Source of the DNA: Allofournierella_A excrementavium
Lineage (GTDB): Bacteria > Bacillota > Clostridia > Oscillospirales > Ruminococcaceae
DNA length: 14,692 nucleotides
NCBI GenBank assembly: GCA_019120375.1
Contig: DWVE01000067.1
Coordinates: forward strand, 1 to 14,692
Reading direction: 5' to 3'
Part shown: positions 1 to 6,552 of the stretch, piece after piece
Position numbering within the stretch: the stretch's first letter is position 1
Layout: each line of letters opens with the position of its first letter
Translations under genes and position numbers: made by a program
The notes under the pieces: generated by a model
What the model saw: the letters and a program-made list of their open reading frames with translations, nothing else
Database searches by the model: none
What the model was told of the DNA's origin: nothing

Positions 1-2
1 CC

Positions 3-614
3 TTCGAGAAAAATCAGATCGGCTCCTCCGCCATGCCCTACAAGCGCAACCCCATGCGCTGCGAGCGGGTGTGCGCCCTGGCCCGCTACCTGATGGTGGA
101 CGTGCTCAACCCCGCCTTCACCGCCGGCACCCAGTGGTTCGAGCGCACCCTGGACGACTCCGCCAACAAGCGCATCGCCGTGGCCGAGGCCTTCCTTGCC
201 ACCGACTCCATCCTGAACATCCTGCTCAACGTCTGCGACGGGCTGGTGGTCTACCCCAAGGTCATCCGCGCCCGGGTGATGGCCGAGCTGCCCTTCATGG
301 CCAGCGAGAACATCATGATGAAGGCGGTGAAAAAGGGCGGCGACCGCCAGGAGCTCCACGAGCGCCTGCGCCAGCACGCCATCGCCGCGGCGGCCCAGGT
401 CAAGCAGGAGGGCCTTGCCAACGACATGATCCAGCGCATCGAGGCGGACCCCGCCTTCGGCCTCTCCCGTGAGGAAATCGAAGCCGAGCTGCGCCCCGAG
501 GCCTTCACCGGCCGCAGCGCCCATCAGGTGGACGAGTTCCTGAAAAACGTGCTGGGCCCGGTGCTGGCGGCGAACCCCGAGGCCGCCGGCCAGACCGCCG
601 AGCTGAGCGTGTGA
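3..614 (+). CDS. purB: Adenylosuccinate lyase, C-terminal part (5' end outside window)
   Basis: The visible 203 residues open with FEKNQIGSSAMPYKRNP, the signature loop of the fumarase/aspartase superfamily as found in adenylosuccinate lyase. The serine pair in this loop carries the catalytic base. The enzyme acts in the cytosol twice in purine synthesis: it splits SAICAR to AICAR plus fumarate, and adenylosuccinate to AMP plus fumarate. The remaining helical part (ARYLM, the SILNILLNV segment, and the C-terminal helices ending in AELSV) fits the third domain of PurB. Family members are about 430-480 residues, so a little over half of the gene, including its start, lies upstream. The stop is TGA at 612-614 and a strong terminator follows after 24 bases, so this ends a transcription unit. 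Argininosuccinate lyase has a related loop, but the KRNP version with the downstream RYLM is typical of PurB. Confidence 0.93.
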   Translation, partial: FEKNQIGSSAMPYKRNPMRCERVCALARYLMVDVLNPAFTAGTQWFERTLDDSANKRIAVAEAFLATDSILNILLNVCDGLVVYPKVIRARVMAELPFMASENIMMKAVKKGGDRQELHERLRQHAIAAAAQVKQEGLANDMIQRIEADPAFGLSREEIEAELRPEAFTGRSAHQVDEFLKNVLGPVLAANPEAAGQTAELSV

Positions 615-638
615 CCAAAGCAGACTGAACAACAAAAA

Positions 639-675
639 ACGGCGTGCCCCGCAAAAAAGGGGCGCGCCGTTTTTT
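639..675 (+). terminator. Intrinsic terminator of purB
   Basis: A 12-bp stem (639-650 with 659-670, one G-T wobble) has an A-rich 8-base loop and is followed by a run of T to 675. It lies 24 bases after the purB stop. Confidence 0.93.
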
Positions 676-774
676 CGTGGCCGCCCGGTGGTGGCCGCTC
701 CGGTGAGCCGGCCCGCTGCGCCGGTCTTCCGTGTCCGTCTCGCCCCGCTGCCCCGCTCTTTCACCGTCGTTTTA

Positions 775-783
775 TGCTATAAT
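775..783 (+). promoter_or_regulatory. Extended -10 promoter of the DUF5655-type gene
   Basis: TGCTATAAT gives a perfect -10 hexamer (778-783) with the TG extension. No good -35 box is seen at the right distance; CTTTCA at 758-763 is weak and only 14 bases away. The expected start point is near 790, about 33 bases before the ATG. The GC-rich stretch between the purB terminator and this promoter (676-774) holds no gene. Confidence 0.75.
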
Positions 784-822
784 GAAGAAAACGGGGGAAC
801 GCCCCAAAAGGAGGCCGCGGAA

Positions 823-1200
823 ATGAACGGCGACGCACTGCTTTTCTTCGACGGCAAGCCGGAGGAACTGGCTCTCTATGAAGCGCTGGAAGAGCGTATT
901 TTTTCGCAAATTAAAAACGTGCGCCTCAAGGTGAGCAAAAGCCAGATCTCTTTTTACAACCGCCATCTGTTCGCCTGCGTCTCCTTTTTGCGGGCAAAGC
1001 GCAAGGCCGAACTTCCCGCGCATTATATCGTCCTCACCCTGGGGCTGGACCGGCCGCTGGATACCCCCCGGGCGGCGGTGGTCACCGAGCCCTACCCGAA
1101 CCGCTGGACCCATCACTTTGTCCTCTCCCGCAAGGAGGAGATAGACGATGATCTGATGGACTGGGTCAAACAGGCGGCGGCCTTTGCCGCCATCAAGTGA
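823..1200 (+). CDS. DUF5655-type small protein of unknown function
   Basis: This encodes 125 residues starting MNGDALLFFDGKPEELALYE. The ATG at 823 is chosen because AAAAGGAGG (806-813 region) sits at the proper distance. An in-frame extension to 688 would run through the promoter. The sequence matches my memory of DUF5655 proteins: an N-terminal F-x-G-K-P-E/ALYEALE helix, the segment KSQISFYNRHLFACVS near residues 46-61, then TEPYPNRWTHHFVLS and a final EEIDDDLMDWV helix. It has no signal peptide or membrane segment, so it is probably cytosolic. The family's biochemical role is not known to me; the conserved aromatic and histidine residues suggest a binding pocket. It is a single-gene unit, with its own promoter upstream and a hairpin with T-run directly after the stop. 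Confidence 0.85.
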   Translation: MNGDALLFFDGKPEELALYEALEERIFSQIKNVRLKVSKSQISFYNRHLFACVSFLRAKRKAELPAHYIVLTLGLDRPLDTPRAAVVTEPYPNRWTHHFVLSRKEEIDDDLMDWVKQAAAFAAIK

Positions 1201-1206
1201 ATTTTT

Positions 1207-1242
1207 GCCCGGTGGACCCCGAAGGGCATGCCGGGCGTTTTT
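1207..1242 (+). terminator. Probable terminator after the DUF5655-type gene
   Basis: GCCCGG (1207-1212) pairs with CCGGGC (1231-1236), a further CCC/GGG pairing is possible inside, and GTTTTT follows. It begins 7 bases after the stop codon. Confidence 0.6.
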
Positions 1243-1323
1243 GCGGCTGCCCCGCGCCGCATCTTCGCTGACCTCCTGCGCATCCTGCGCCCTTGACGCC
1301 GTTCGGCTCCCTCACACAGTCTC

Positions 1324-1354
1324 GCCGCCGGAATGCTCCGGCGGCAATTTTTTT
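1324..1354 (+). terminator. Second, orphan terminator-like hairpin
   Basis: A perfect 9-bp stem (1324-1332 with 1337-1345) has a 4-base loop and is followed by AA and seven T. No gene is visible between it and the preceding terminator (1243-1323), so it may be a backup terminator or the end of an unrecognised short transcript. It also insulates the promoter at 1376. Confidence 0.75.
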
Positions 1355-1375
1355 GCGGAAAAATGGAAAGCACGC

Positions 1376-1403
1376 TTGACATTTGCGGCGGATGTGCTAT
1401 ACT
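1376..1403 (+). promoter_or_regulatory. Promoter of the XRE regulator/membrane protein unit
   Basis: There is a perfect TTGACA (1376-1381), a 16-base spacer, and TATACT (1398-1403) with a TG extension (TGC before it). The likely start is near 1410, right at the beginning of a palindrome. Confidence 0.9.
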
Positions 1404-1409
1404 CAAATC

Positions 1410-1429
1410 ATGGAAAGCAAACTTTCCAT
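1410..1429 (+). promoter_or_regulatory. Candidate operator (perfect palindrome at the transcription start)
   Basis: ATGGAAAG-CAAA-CTTTCCAT is a perfect 8+8 inverted repeat with a 4-base centre that begins six bases after the -10 box. The left half-site plus CA (ATGGAAAGCA) recurs as a direct copy at 1363-1372, just upstream of the -35 box. The sites therefore bracket the promoter, as expected for autorepression by the XRE-type protein encoded next. Binding is inferred. Confidence 0.6.
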
Positions 1430-1445
1430 CAGAAGGGAGACGGCC

Positions 1446-1649
1446 ATGAAAAACCGACTGGAAGAACTGCGCAAGGCGCGGGGCCTGCGCCAGGAGGAAC
1501 TGGCGGACGCGCTGGAGGTGTCCCGCCAGACCATCGGCTCGCTGGAAAACGGGCGCTACAACCCCTCCATCCAGCTGGCCTTCAAGATCGCGCGGTATTT
1601 TTCCCTCACCATCGAGGACATTTTTATCTATGAGGAGGAGACAAAATGA
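1446..1649 (+). CDS. Small XRE-family (Cro/CI-like) transcriptional regulator
   Basis: A 67-residue protein made of little more than one helix-turn-helix domain: KNRLEELRKARGLRQEELAD, then the turn and recognition helix VSRQTIGSLENGRYNPS, and a final DIFIYEEE. This is the very common short HTH repressor of Firmicutes that usually sits beside a small membrane protein. The ATG at 1446 follows AAGGGAGA; two earlier in-frame ATG codons (1383, 1410) lie in or before the promoter and are rejected. The stop overlaps the start of the next gene (ATGA), so the two are probably translationally coupled. A strong promoter with a palindrome at its start point suggests autoregulation. The protein has no sensing domain, so the signal may come through the membrane partner; that is inference. 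Confidence 0.92.
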   Translation: MKNRLEELRKARGLRQEELADALEVSRQTIGSLENGRYNPSIQLAFKIARYFSLTIEDIFIYEEETK

Positions 1650-2074
1650 AAAAGAACACCTGGAACGTCCTGTTCGTTCTTCTGGGTCTGCTGGCCGCGG
1701 CGGCGGGGCTGTGGCTGCTGCGCGGCGGGGCGGACCTGGGCGTGGTGCGCGCGCTGCCCTACCTCTGCATCGGGGTGGGGTGCGGCCTCTTCGGCCAGGG
1801 CGCGGGGGAGCTGCTGGCGGCCCGGGCCGTCAAGGGGGACCCGGCGCTGCAAAGAAGGCTGGAAGTGGAGCGCGCCGACGAGCGCAACCGGGCCATTGCC
1901 GACCGGGCCAAGGGCAAGGCCTTTGACCGGATGACCTTCGTCTATGGCGCGCTGATGCTCACCTTCGCGCTGATGGAGGTGGAGCTGGCGGCGGTGCTGC
2001 TGCTGGTGGCGGCCTACCTCTTTGTGGAGTTCAGCGCCGTCTACTACCGTTGCAAGCTGGAAAAACAGATGTGA
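1646..2074 (+). CDS. Four-helix membrane protein, partner of the XRE regulator
   Basis: This encodes 142 residues beginning MKKNTWNVLFVLLGLL. Hydrophobic segments lie near residues 7-25, 35-58, 93-112 and 113-134. Between the second and third is a charged linker with the motif VERADERNRAIADRAKGKA. The acidic DERN-x-x-I motif followed by paired helices is common in the small membrane proteins encoded with short XRE regulators in Firmicutes, but I cannot assign a named function. Its ATG overlaps the upstream stop codon by four bases, with GAGGAGGAG just before it, so the pair is one operon. The stop at 2072-2074 is followed by a strong terminator. A role in signalling to, or being controlled by, the regulator is likely only by context. 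Confidence 0.85.
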   Translation: MKKNTWNVLFVLLGLLAAAAGLWLLRGGADLGVVRALPYLCIGVGCGLFGQGAGELLAARAVKGDPALQRRLEVERADERNRAIADRAKGKAFDRMTFVYGALMLTFALMEVELAAVLLLVAAYLFVEFSAVYYRCKLEKQM

Positions 2075-2092
2075 GGCCGAACAAAAAAGCGG

Positions 2093-2124
2093 GCCGCCGG
2101 GGCAGGTTCCCCGGCGGCTTTTTT
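2093..2124 (+). terminator. Intrinsic terminator of the XRE/membrane protein operon
   Basis: A perfect 10-bp GC-rich stem (2093-2102 with 2109-2118) has a 6-base loop and is followed by six T. An A-run just upstream (2082-2088) means it could also stop transcription from the other strand. TTTTTGCG (2120-2127) also pairs perfectly with CGCAAAAA (2134-2141), forming an interleaved second hairpin. Confidence 0.95.
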
Positions 2125-2173
2125 GCGTTCCGGCGCAAAAATCCGCCGGGAAAGACAAAACGGGGGAGAAATG

Positions 2174-2182
2174 TGCTATAAT
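2174..2182 (+). promoter_or_regulatory. Extended -10 promoter of the NimA-like/rsuA pair
   Basis: TGCTATAAT is identical to the box at 775-783. The best -35 candidate is AAGACA (2152-2157) at a long 19-base spacing, so the promoter probably relies on the TG extension. Confidence 0.8.
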
Positions 2183-2222
2183 CAGTCACACACAATATCT
2201 TGCCGGAAAGGGGACTTTTTCC

Positions 2223-2711
2223 ATGCGCGACCTGCGCCGAATGGACCGAAAACTCAGCGAGGAGGACGCCCTCACCGTTCTGCGGGACTGCGAATACGGC
2301 TTCCTCTGCACGGTGAACGAGGACGGCAGCCCCTACGCGGTGCCCATGTGCGCCGCGCTGGTGGGCCGCACCATTTATTTCCACTGCGCCCGGGCGGGCC
2401 AGAAGCTGGAAAACCTCACCGCCCGGCCCCGGGCCTGCTTCTCCTGCGTGCTCTACGCCGAGAACCAGCCCAGCAAGTTCACCTATGTCTACGCCAGCTG
2501 CGTGGCCGAGGGCAATGTGCGCCTTGTCACCGACGAGGCCGAGCGCCAGGCGGGCATGCGGGCCATCTGCGAAAAGTACTCCGGCGACTGGATGGACGGC
2601 CCCGAGCACGAGCGGGCCATGCGGGGCATGCCGGCGGTGGTGATGCTGGCCATGGAGGTGGACGCCTTCCAGGGCAAGGGCAACAAGGGCCGCCTTGTGG
2701 AGGGCTTGTGA
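2223..2711 (+). CDS. Pyridoxamine 5'-phosphate oxidase-like flavoprotein (NimA-type)
   Basis: This encodes 162 residues: MRDLRRMDRKLSEEDALTVL, then a split-barrel with GFLCTVNEDGSPYAVPM (around residues 26-42), IYFHCARAGQKLENL, and the late EKYSGDWMDG segment. This is the FMN-binding split-barrel family that includes NimA nitroimidazole reductases and many small clostridial flavoproteins. These bind FMN or F420-like cofactors and act in the cytosol; the natural substrate is usually unknown. NimA homology does not by itself mean drug resistance. The ATG at 2223 is preceded by GGAAAGGGG, and the MRDLRRxDR opening is typical for the family. Its stop lies one base before the rsuA start, so the two are co-transcribed and probably coupled, although no functional link is obvious. 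Confidence 0.9.
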   Translation: MRDLRRMDRKLSEEDALTVLRDCEYGFLCTVNEDGSPYAVPMCAALVGRTIYFHCARAGQKLENLTARPRACFSCVLYAENQPSKFTYVYASCVAEGNVRLVTDEAERQAGMRAICEKYSGDWMDGPEHERAMRGMPAVVMLAMEVDAFQGKGNKGRLVEGL

Positions 2712-2712
2712 C

Positions 2713-3426
2713 GTGCGGCTGGACAAATTCGTGGCGGACGCGGCCCAGCTCACCCGCTCCGCCGCCCGGGGCCTCATCGCCAAGGGGCAGGTCACGGTGA
2801 ACGGGCAGGTGTGCAAAAAGGCCGACTGTGCCCTCAGGGAGGGCGATTCCGTCTGCGCCGACGGCAAACCTCTGGCGTGTGAGGAATATGTATATATCAT
2901 GCTGAACAAGCCCGCCGGGGTGGTCAGCGCCAGCACCGACGGCCGCGACAAAACGGTGGTGGACCTTGTGGGCGGGGCTTTTCCCCGGCGGCAGCTCTTT
3001 CCCGCCGGCCGGCTGGACAAGACCAGCACCGGCTTCGTGCTGCTCACCGACGACGGGGCCTTCGCCCACGACATCCTGGCCCCGAAGCGCCATGTGCCCA
3101 AGACCTACCGGGTGGTGCTGGACGCCCCCGTCACCCCGGCGATGGTGGAGGCCTTCGCCGCCGGCGTCACCCTGGCGGACGGCCAGACCATGCAGCCGGC
3201 CCGGCTCATCCCGGACGAAGCCGACCCCTTCGCCGCCACCGTGGTGCTGCGCCAGGGGGTCTACCACCAGATCAAGCGGATGTTCGGCGTGCTGGACGCC
3301 GGGGTGAACGGGCTGCACCGCACCGCCATTGGCGGCCTTGCGCTGGACGAGGGCCTCGCGCCGGGGGCCTGGCGGCTCATCACGCCGGAGGAAAAAGCCC
3401 TGATCCAGGCGGGCGGCGAGGGCTGA
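2713..3426 (+). CDS. rsuA: 16S rRNA pseudouridine(516) synthase RsuA
   Basis: This encodes 237 residues starting at GTG (MRLDKFVADAAQLTRSAARG). An N-terminal S4 RNA-binding domain covers about residues 1-60. The synthase domain follows with YIMLNKPAGVVSA, then GRLDKTSTGFVLLTDDG, whose aspartate is residue 102, the same number as the catalytic aspartate of E. coli RsuA. The C-terminal part HQIKRMFGVLDAGVNGLHR and LAPGAWRLITPEE completes the family pattern, and the length matches (about 230-240). It converts one uridine of 16S rRNA to pseudouridine during small-subunit assembly. GTG at 2713 is preferred because the family begins RLDK and GGAGGG (2699-2704) lies inside the end of the upstream gene. 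RluB/E/F paralogues are alternatives, but the Firmicute RsuA pattern fits best. Confidence 0.9.
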   Translation: MRLDKFVADAAQLTRSAARGLIAKGQVTVNGQVCKKADCALREGDSVCADGKPLACEEYVYIMLNKPAGVVSASTDGRDKTVVDLVGGAFPRRQLFPAGRLDKTSTGFVLLTDDGAFAHDILAPKRHVPKTYRVVLDAPVTPAMVEAFAAGVTLADGQTMQPARLIPDEADPFAATVVLRQGVYHQIKRMFGVLDAGVNGLHRTAIGGLALDEGLAPGAWRLITPEEKALIQAGGEG

Positions 3427-3450
3427 AAAGCCGCATGGCAGGCCGCTTTT
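3426..3450 (+). terminator. Weak terminator-like hairpin after rsuA
   Basis: AAAAGC (3426-3431) pairs with GCTTTT (3445-3450), with a C-C mismatch and two more pairs inside. Further T-rich sequence follows at 3456-3462. It is weaker than the other terminators here. Confidence 0.4.
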
Positions 3451-3533
3451 CAAACTTTTTTCAAACAACCGTCACAATTATGGAATAGGATAAAAAAGGC
3501 GTTATTTTTCCCCTTTTTTACCCAAAACTCAAA

Positions 3534-3598
3534 ATTACACAATAAATGGCATTTTTTTTGCCCGAAATATGTTGCAAAAGTAAATTTCATTGTGTAAT
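3534..3598 (+). repeat. Long inverted repeat at the promoter of the PucR-like gene
   Basis: ATTACACAATAAAT (3534-3547) is matched by ATTT-c-ATTGTGTAAT (3584-3598). This gives 14 paired bases per arm with a single bulged C and a 36-base spacer. The right arm runs into the -10 box. It lies in an AT-rich island (about 3455-3620) with A/T tracts of 4-8 bases, several spaced 9-12 bases apart (3492, 3505, 3514, 3524), which may curve the DNA. Confidence 0.7.
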
Positions 3599-3600
3599 AT
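3572..3600 (+). promoter_or_regulatory. Probable promoter of the PucR-like regulator
   Basis: TTGCAA (3572-3577) is separated by 17 bases from TAATAT (3595-3600), each matching four of six consensus positions. The A/T tracts upstream could act as UP elements. The leader of roughly 80 bases contains GTTTGT (3614-3619) and ACAAAC (3634-3639), a second possible operator dyad. Confidence 0.55.
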
Positions 3601-3685
3601 ATACACAGACGTTGTTTGTAATTGTTCAAAATCACAAACGCAGCCGCAAGGCTTATCATCGAATACAAAAAAGGGGAGCATTTCT

Positions 3686-4768
3686 ATGGCGAACAGAGTA
3701 TTTCAGGGCGTCGTGTACCAGATGAAGGACGCCATTGGCCGTACGGTGGGCGTCGTGGACGAGACCGGCACCGTCATCTCCTGCTCGGATCTGAACATGA
3801 TCGGCGAGGTGAGAGACGGCTTTGCCGCCGAGCGCCTCACCGGCGACAGCTTCCAGTGCGGCGGCTGCACCTACCATCAGTTCAGTTCCAACAAGCACAA
3901 CGACTACGCTGTGTATGTGGAGGGCACCGACGAGACCGCCGGCCAGTTCGCCAGCCTGATGGCCATCAGCCTGCAGAGCATCAAGCAGTACCACGATGAG
4001 AAGTTCGACAAGGCCAACTTCATCAAGAACGTGGTGCTGGACAACATCCTGCCCGGCGACATCTACGCCAAGGCCCGCGAGCTGCACTTCGCCACCGACG
4101 TGTCCCGCGTGGTGCTGCTCATCCGCGTCACCTCCGGCACCGACATCTCCGCCTACGACGTGGTCAGCGGCCTGTTCCCGGACAAGCAGAAGGACTTCGT
4201 CTTCAACATCAGCGAGACCGACACCGTTCTGGTGAAGGAGATCCGCCGCGGCATCGACCAGCGGGACATCGAAAAGCTGGCCGCCTCCATCGTGGACACC
4301 CTCTCCGGCGAGCACTACATCAAGGCTGTGGTGGGCATTGGCACCCCCATCGGCAACGTGAAGGACCTGGCCACCAGCTTCAAGGAGGCCCAGGTGGCCA
4401 TGGAAGTGGGCAAGGTGTTCGACACCGAGCAGTCCATCATCAGCTACGATCACCTGGGCATCGCCCGCCTGATCTACCAGCTGCCCACCACCCTGTGCGA
4501 GATGTTCCTGCGGGAGGTGTTCAAGCAGGGCAGCATCGAAAGCCTGGACGCCGAGACCCTGTTCACCATCCAGCGCTTCTTCGAGAACAACCTCAACGTC
4601 TCCGAGACCAGCCGCGGCCTGTTCGTGCACCGCAACACCCTGGTCTACCGTCTGGAAAAGATCAAGAAGCTCACCGGCCTTGACCTGCGCGAGTTCGACG
4701 ACGCCATCGTCTTCAAGGTGGCGCTGATGGTCAAGAAGTACCTGAGCGCAAACCCGGCCAAGTACTGA
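3686..4768 (+). CDS. PucR/CdaR-like transcriptional regulator
   Basis: This encodes 360 residues. The N-terminal part (MANRVFQGVVYQMKDAIGRT, with VGVVDETGTVISCSD) resembles the sugar-diacid recognition domain of CdaR proteins. A central region (about 115-260, with VVLLIRV and FKEAQVAMEVG) fits the degenerate GGDEF-like domain. The C-terminus (about 290-355: LFTIQRFFENNLNVSETSRG, then VHRNTLVYRLEKIKKLTGLDLREFDDA) is the PucR-type HTH, whose recognition segment is RNTLVYRL. It should bind DNA in the cytosol; the ligand is unknown. ATG 3686 is chosen because AAGGGGAG (3671-3678) precedes it; an in-frame extension to 3590 would start inside the promoter. Codon use is very strongly GC-ending, suggesting high expression. 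It lies directly upstream of ftsEX in its own AT-rich promoter context, so control of the division operon is possible but unproven. Confidence 0.85.
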   Translation: MANRVFQGVVYQMKDAIGRTVGVVDETGTVISCSDLNMIGEVRDGFAAERLTGDSFQCGGCTYHQFSSNKHNDYAVYVEGTDETAGQFASLMAISLQSIKQYHDEKFDKANFIKNVVLDNILPGDIYAKARELHFATDVSRVVLLIRVTSGTDISAYDVVSGLFPDKQKDFVFNISETDTVLVKEIRRGIDQRDIEKLAASIVDTLSGEHYIKAVVGIGTPIGNVKDLATSFKEAQVAMEVGKVFDTEQSIISYDHLGIARLIYQLPTTLCEMFLREVFKQGSIESLDAETLFTIQRFFENNLNVSETSRGLFVHRNTLVYRLEKIKKLTGLDLREFDDAIVFKVALMVKKYLSANPAKY

Positions 4769-4813
4769 GCGGGCCGTTCGGCACGCCGCGCGCTTTTTTG
4801 CACGCGGCGTGCA
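4769..4813 (+). terminator. Composite hairpin region after the PucR-like gene
   Basis: A short stem with one bulge (4769-4774 with 4785-4791) is followed after two bases by six T (4794-4799), so it can act as terminator. A second, stronger perfect 10-bp stem (4781-4790 with 4803-4812) places the T-run inside its loop and excludes the first. TGCACGC-g-GCGTGCA (4799-4813) is a third overlapping dyad. Confidence 0.5.
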
Positions 4814-4864
4814 ATGATGCCTGCCCGTTCTTCGTTTACATAACAGCCCAAGCGCCAGCAGGCG

Positions 4865-4887
4865 GCCGGTCGCACACCGTGACCGGC
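4865..4887 (+). other. Hairpin in the region upstream of ftsE
   Basis: GCCGGTC (4865-4871) pairs perfectly with GACCGGC (4881-4887) around a 9-base loop, about 40 bases before the ftsE start. There is no T-run, so it is not a terminator. No clear promoter for ftsE is visible in 4814-4929; TGCAATGAT (4810-4818) is a poor match. Confidence 0.4.
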
Positions 4888-4929
4888 TGTTTCGCGCTTA
4901 GCGCCGGCCCGCACAGCAGAGGTATCCTG

Positions 4930-5615
<686 letters not shown>

Positions 5616-5619
<4 letters not shown>

Positions 5620-6524
5620 ACTGGTCAAGTTTCAAGTATCTGGCCCGCCAGGGCCTGCACAGCATGGTGAAAAACCGGCTGATGAGCGTCGCCAGCATCG
5701 GCGTGCTCACCGTCTGCCTGCTCATCACCGGCGTGGCCGGCCTGTTCACCCTCAACGTGGGCAGCCTGATGGATTATCTGGGCAGCCAGAACGAGACGGT
5801 GGTCTATCTGGACGAGGACCTCACCGAAGAGGGCCTCGCCGCGGTGGATTCCGCCCTGCGTAGCATCAGCGGCCTGCGGGAAGTGACCTACGTCTCCAAG
5901 GACGAGGCCCTGGAGCGCATGAAGGAGAGCATGGGCGACAACGCCTACCTCTTCGACGTGTTCGAGGGCAGCGAGAACCCCTTCCTCGCCAACTACCGCG
6001 TGGTGCTGGACGACGTGAGCGACCTGCCCAAGATCCAGCCCCAGCTGGAAGCCATCGAGGGCGTTTCCTCGGTGGGCGCGCCCATGCAGCTGAGCCAGAT
6101 GTTCACCAGCGTGCACAAGGGCGTCAGCCTGGTGTGCGTCATCCTGGTGGCGGTGCTGGGCTTCGTGAGCGTGGTGGTCATCAACAACACCATCCGCCTC
6201 ACCGTGTTCGCCCGCCGCAAAGAGATCAACATCATGAAGTACGTGGGCGCCACCAACGGCTTCATCCGCCTGCCCTTCTTTGTGGAGGGCGTCACCGTGG
6301 GCCTCATCGCCGGCGCCATCGCCACCGTGGTGGTGCTGGGCGGCTATCAGCTGCTGCTGATCTACGCCGTCAAGCTGCCCGGCTTCTGGGGCACCCTGCT
6401 GGCCGGCACCCTGCTGCCGCTGGCCGATGTGTGGTATCTGGTGCTGGGAGGCTTCGTCCTCTTCGGCGTGCTCATCGGCAGCATCGGCACCGCCAGCTCC
6501 ATCCGCAAATATCTGAAAGTCTGA
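5616..6524 (+). CDS. ftsX: Cell division protein FtsX
   Basis: This encodes 302 residues from a GTG start that overlaps the ftsE stop (GTGA), preceded by GGGGGAGG. The topology is that of FtsX: a short cytoplasmic N-terminus with KNRLMSVASIG, TM1 about residues 22-46, a large external domain about 47-170 (VVYLDEDLTEEGLAAVDSAL, SKDEALERMKE), then TM2 about 172-195, TM3 about 220-245 and TM4 about 268-295. The coupling region FARRKEINIMKYVGATNGFI after TM2 is a hallmark of the FtsX family. It forms the membrane part of the FtsEX complex and passes conformational change to a coiled-coil hydrolase activator or hydrolase outside. The M23 protein encoded 28 bases downstream is the obvious partner. 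Confidence 0.97.
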
Positions 6525-6552
6525 CCATCTGACAACACAGGGAGGGACCGCC

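Noticed and set aside
688..822. N-terminal extension of the DUF5655-type protein
   Set aside because: It would include the promoter at 775-783 and lacks a ribosome site; the family starts near the ATG at 823.
1243..1323. A gene between the two terminators
   Set aside because: No start with a ribosome site, no promoter and no recognisable product; only C/T-rich sequence is seen.
3450..3668. 72-codon - strand frame in the AT-rich island
   Set aside because: It runs through the promoter, inverted repeat and A/T tracts; its composition reflects AT-rich non-coding DNA.
3590..3685. N-terminal extension of the PucR-like protein
   Set aside because: It would start inside the -10 region, has no ribosome site and adds sequence unlike the family; ATG 3686 has a good site.
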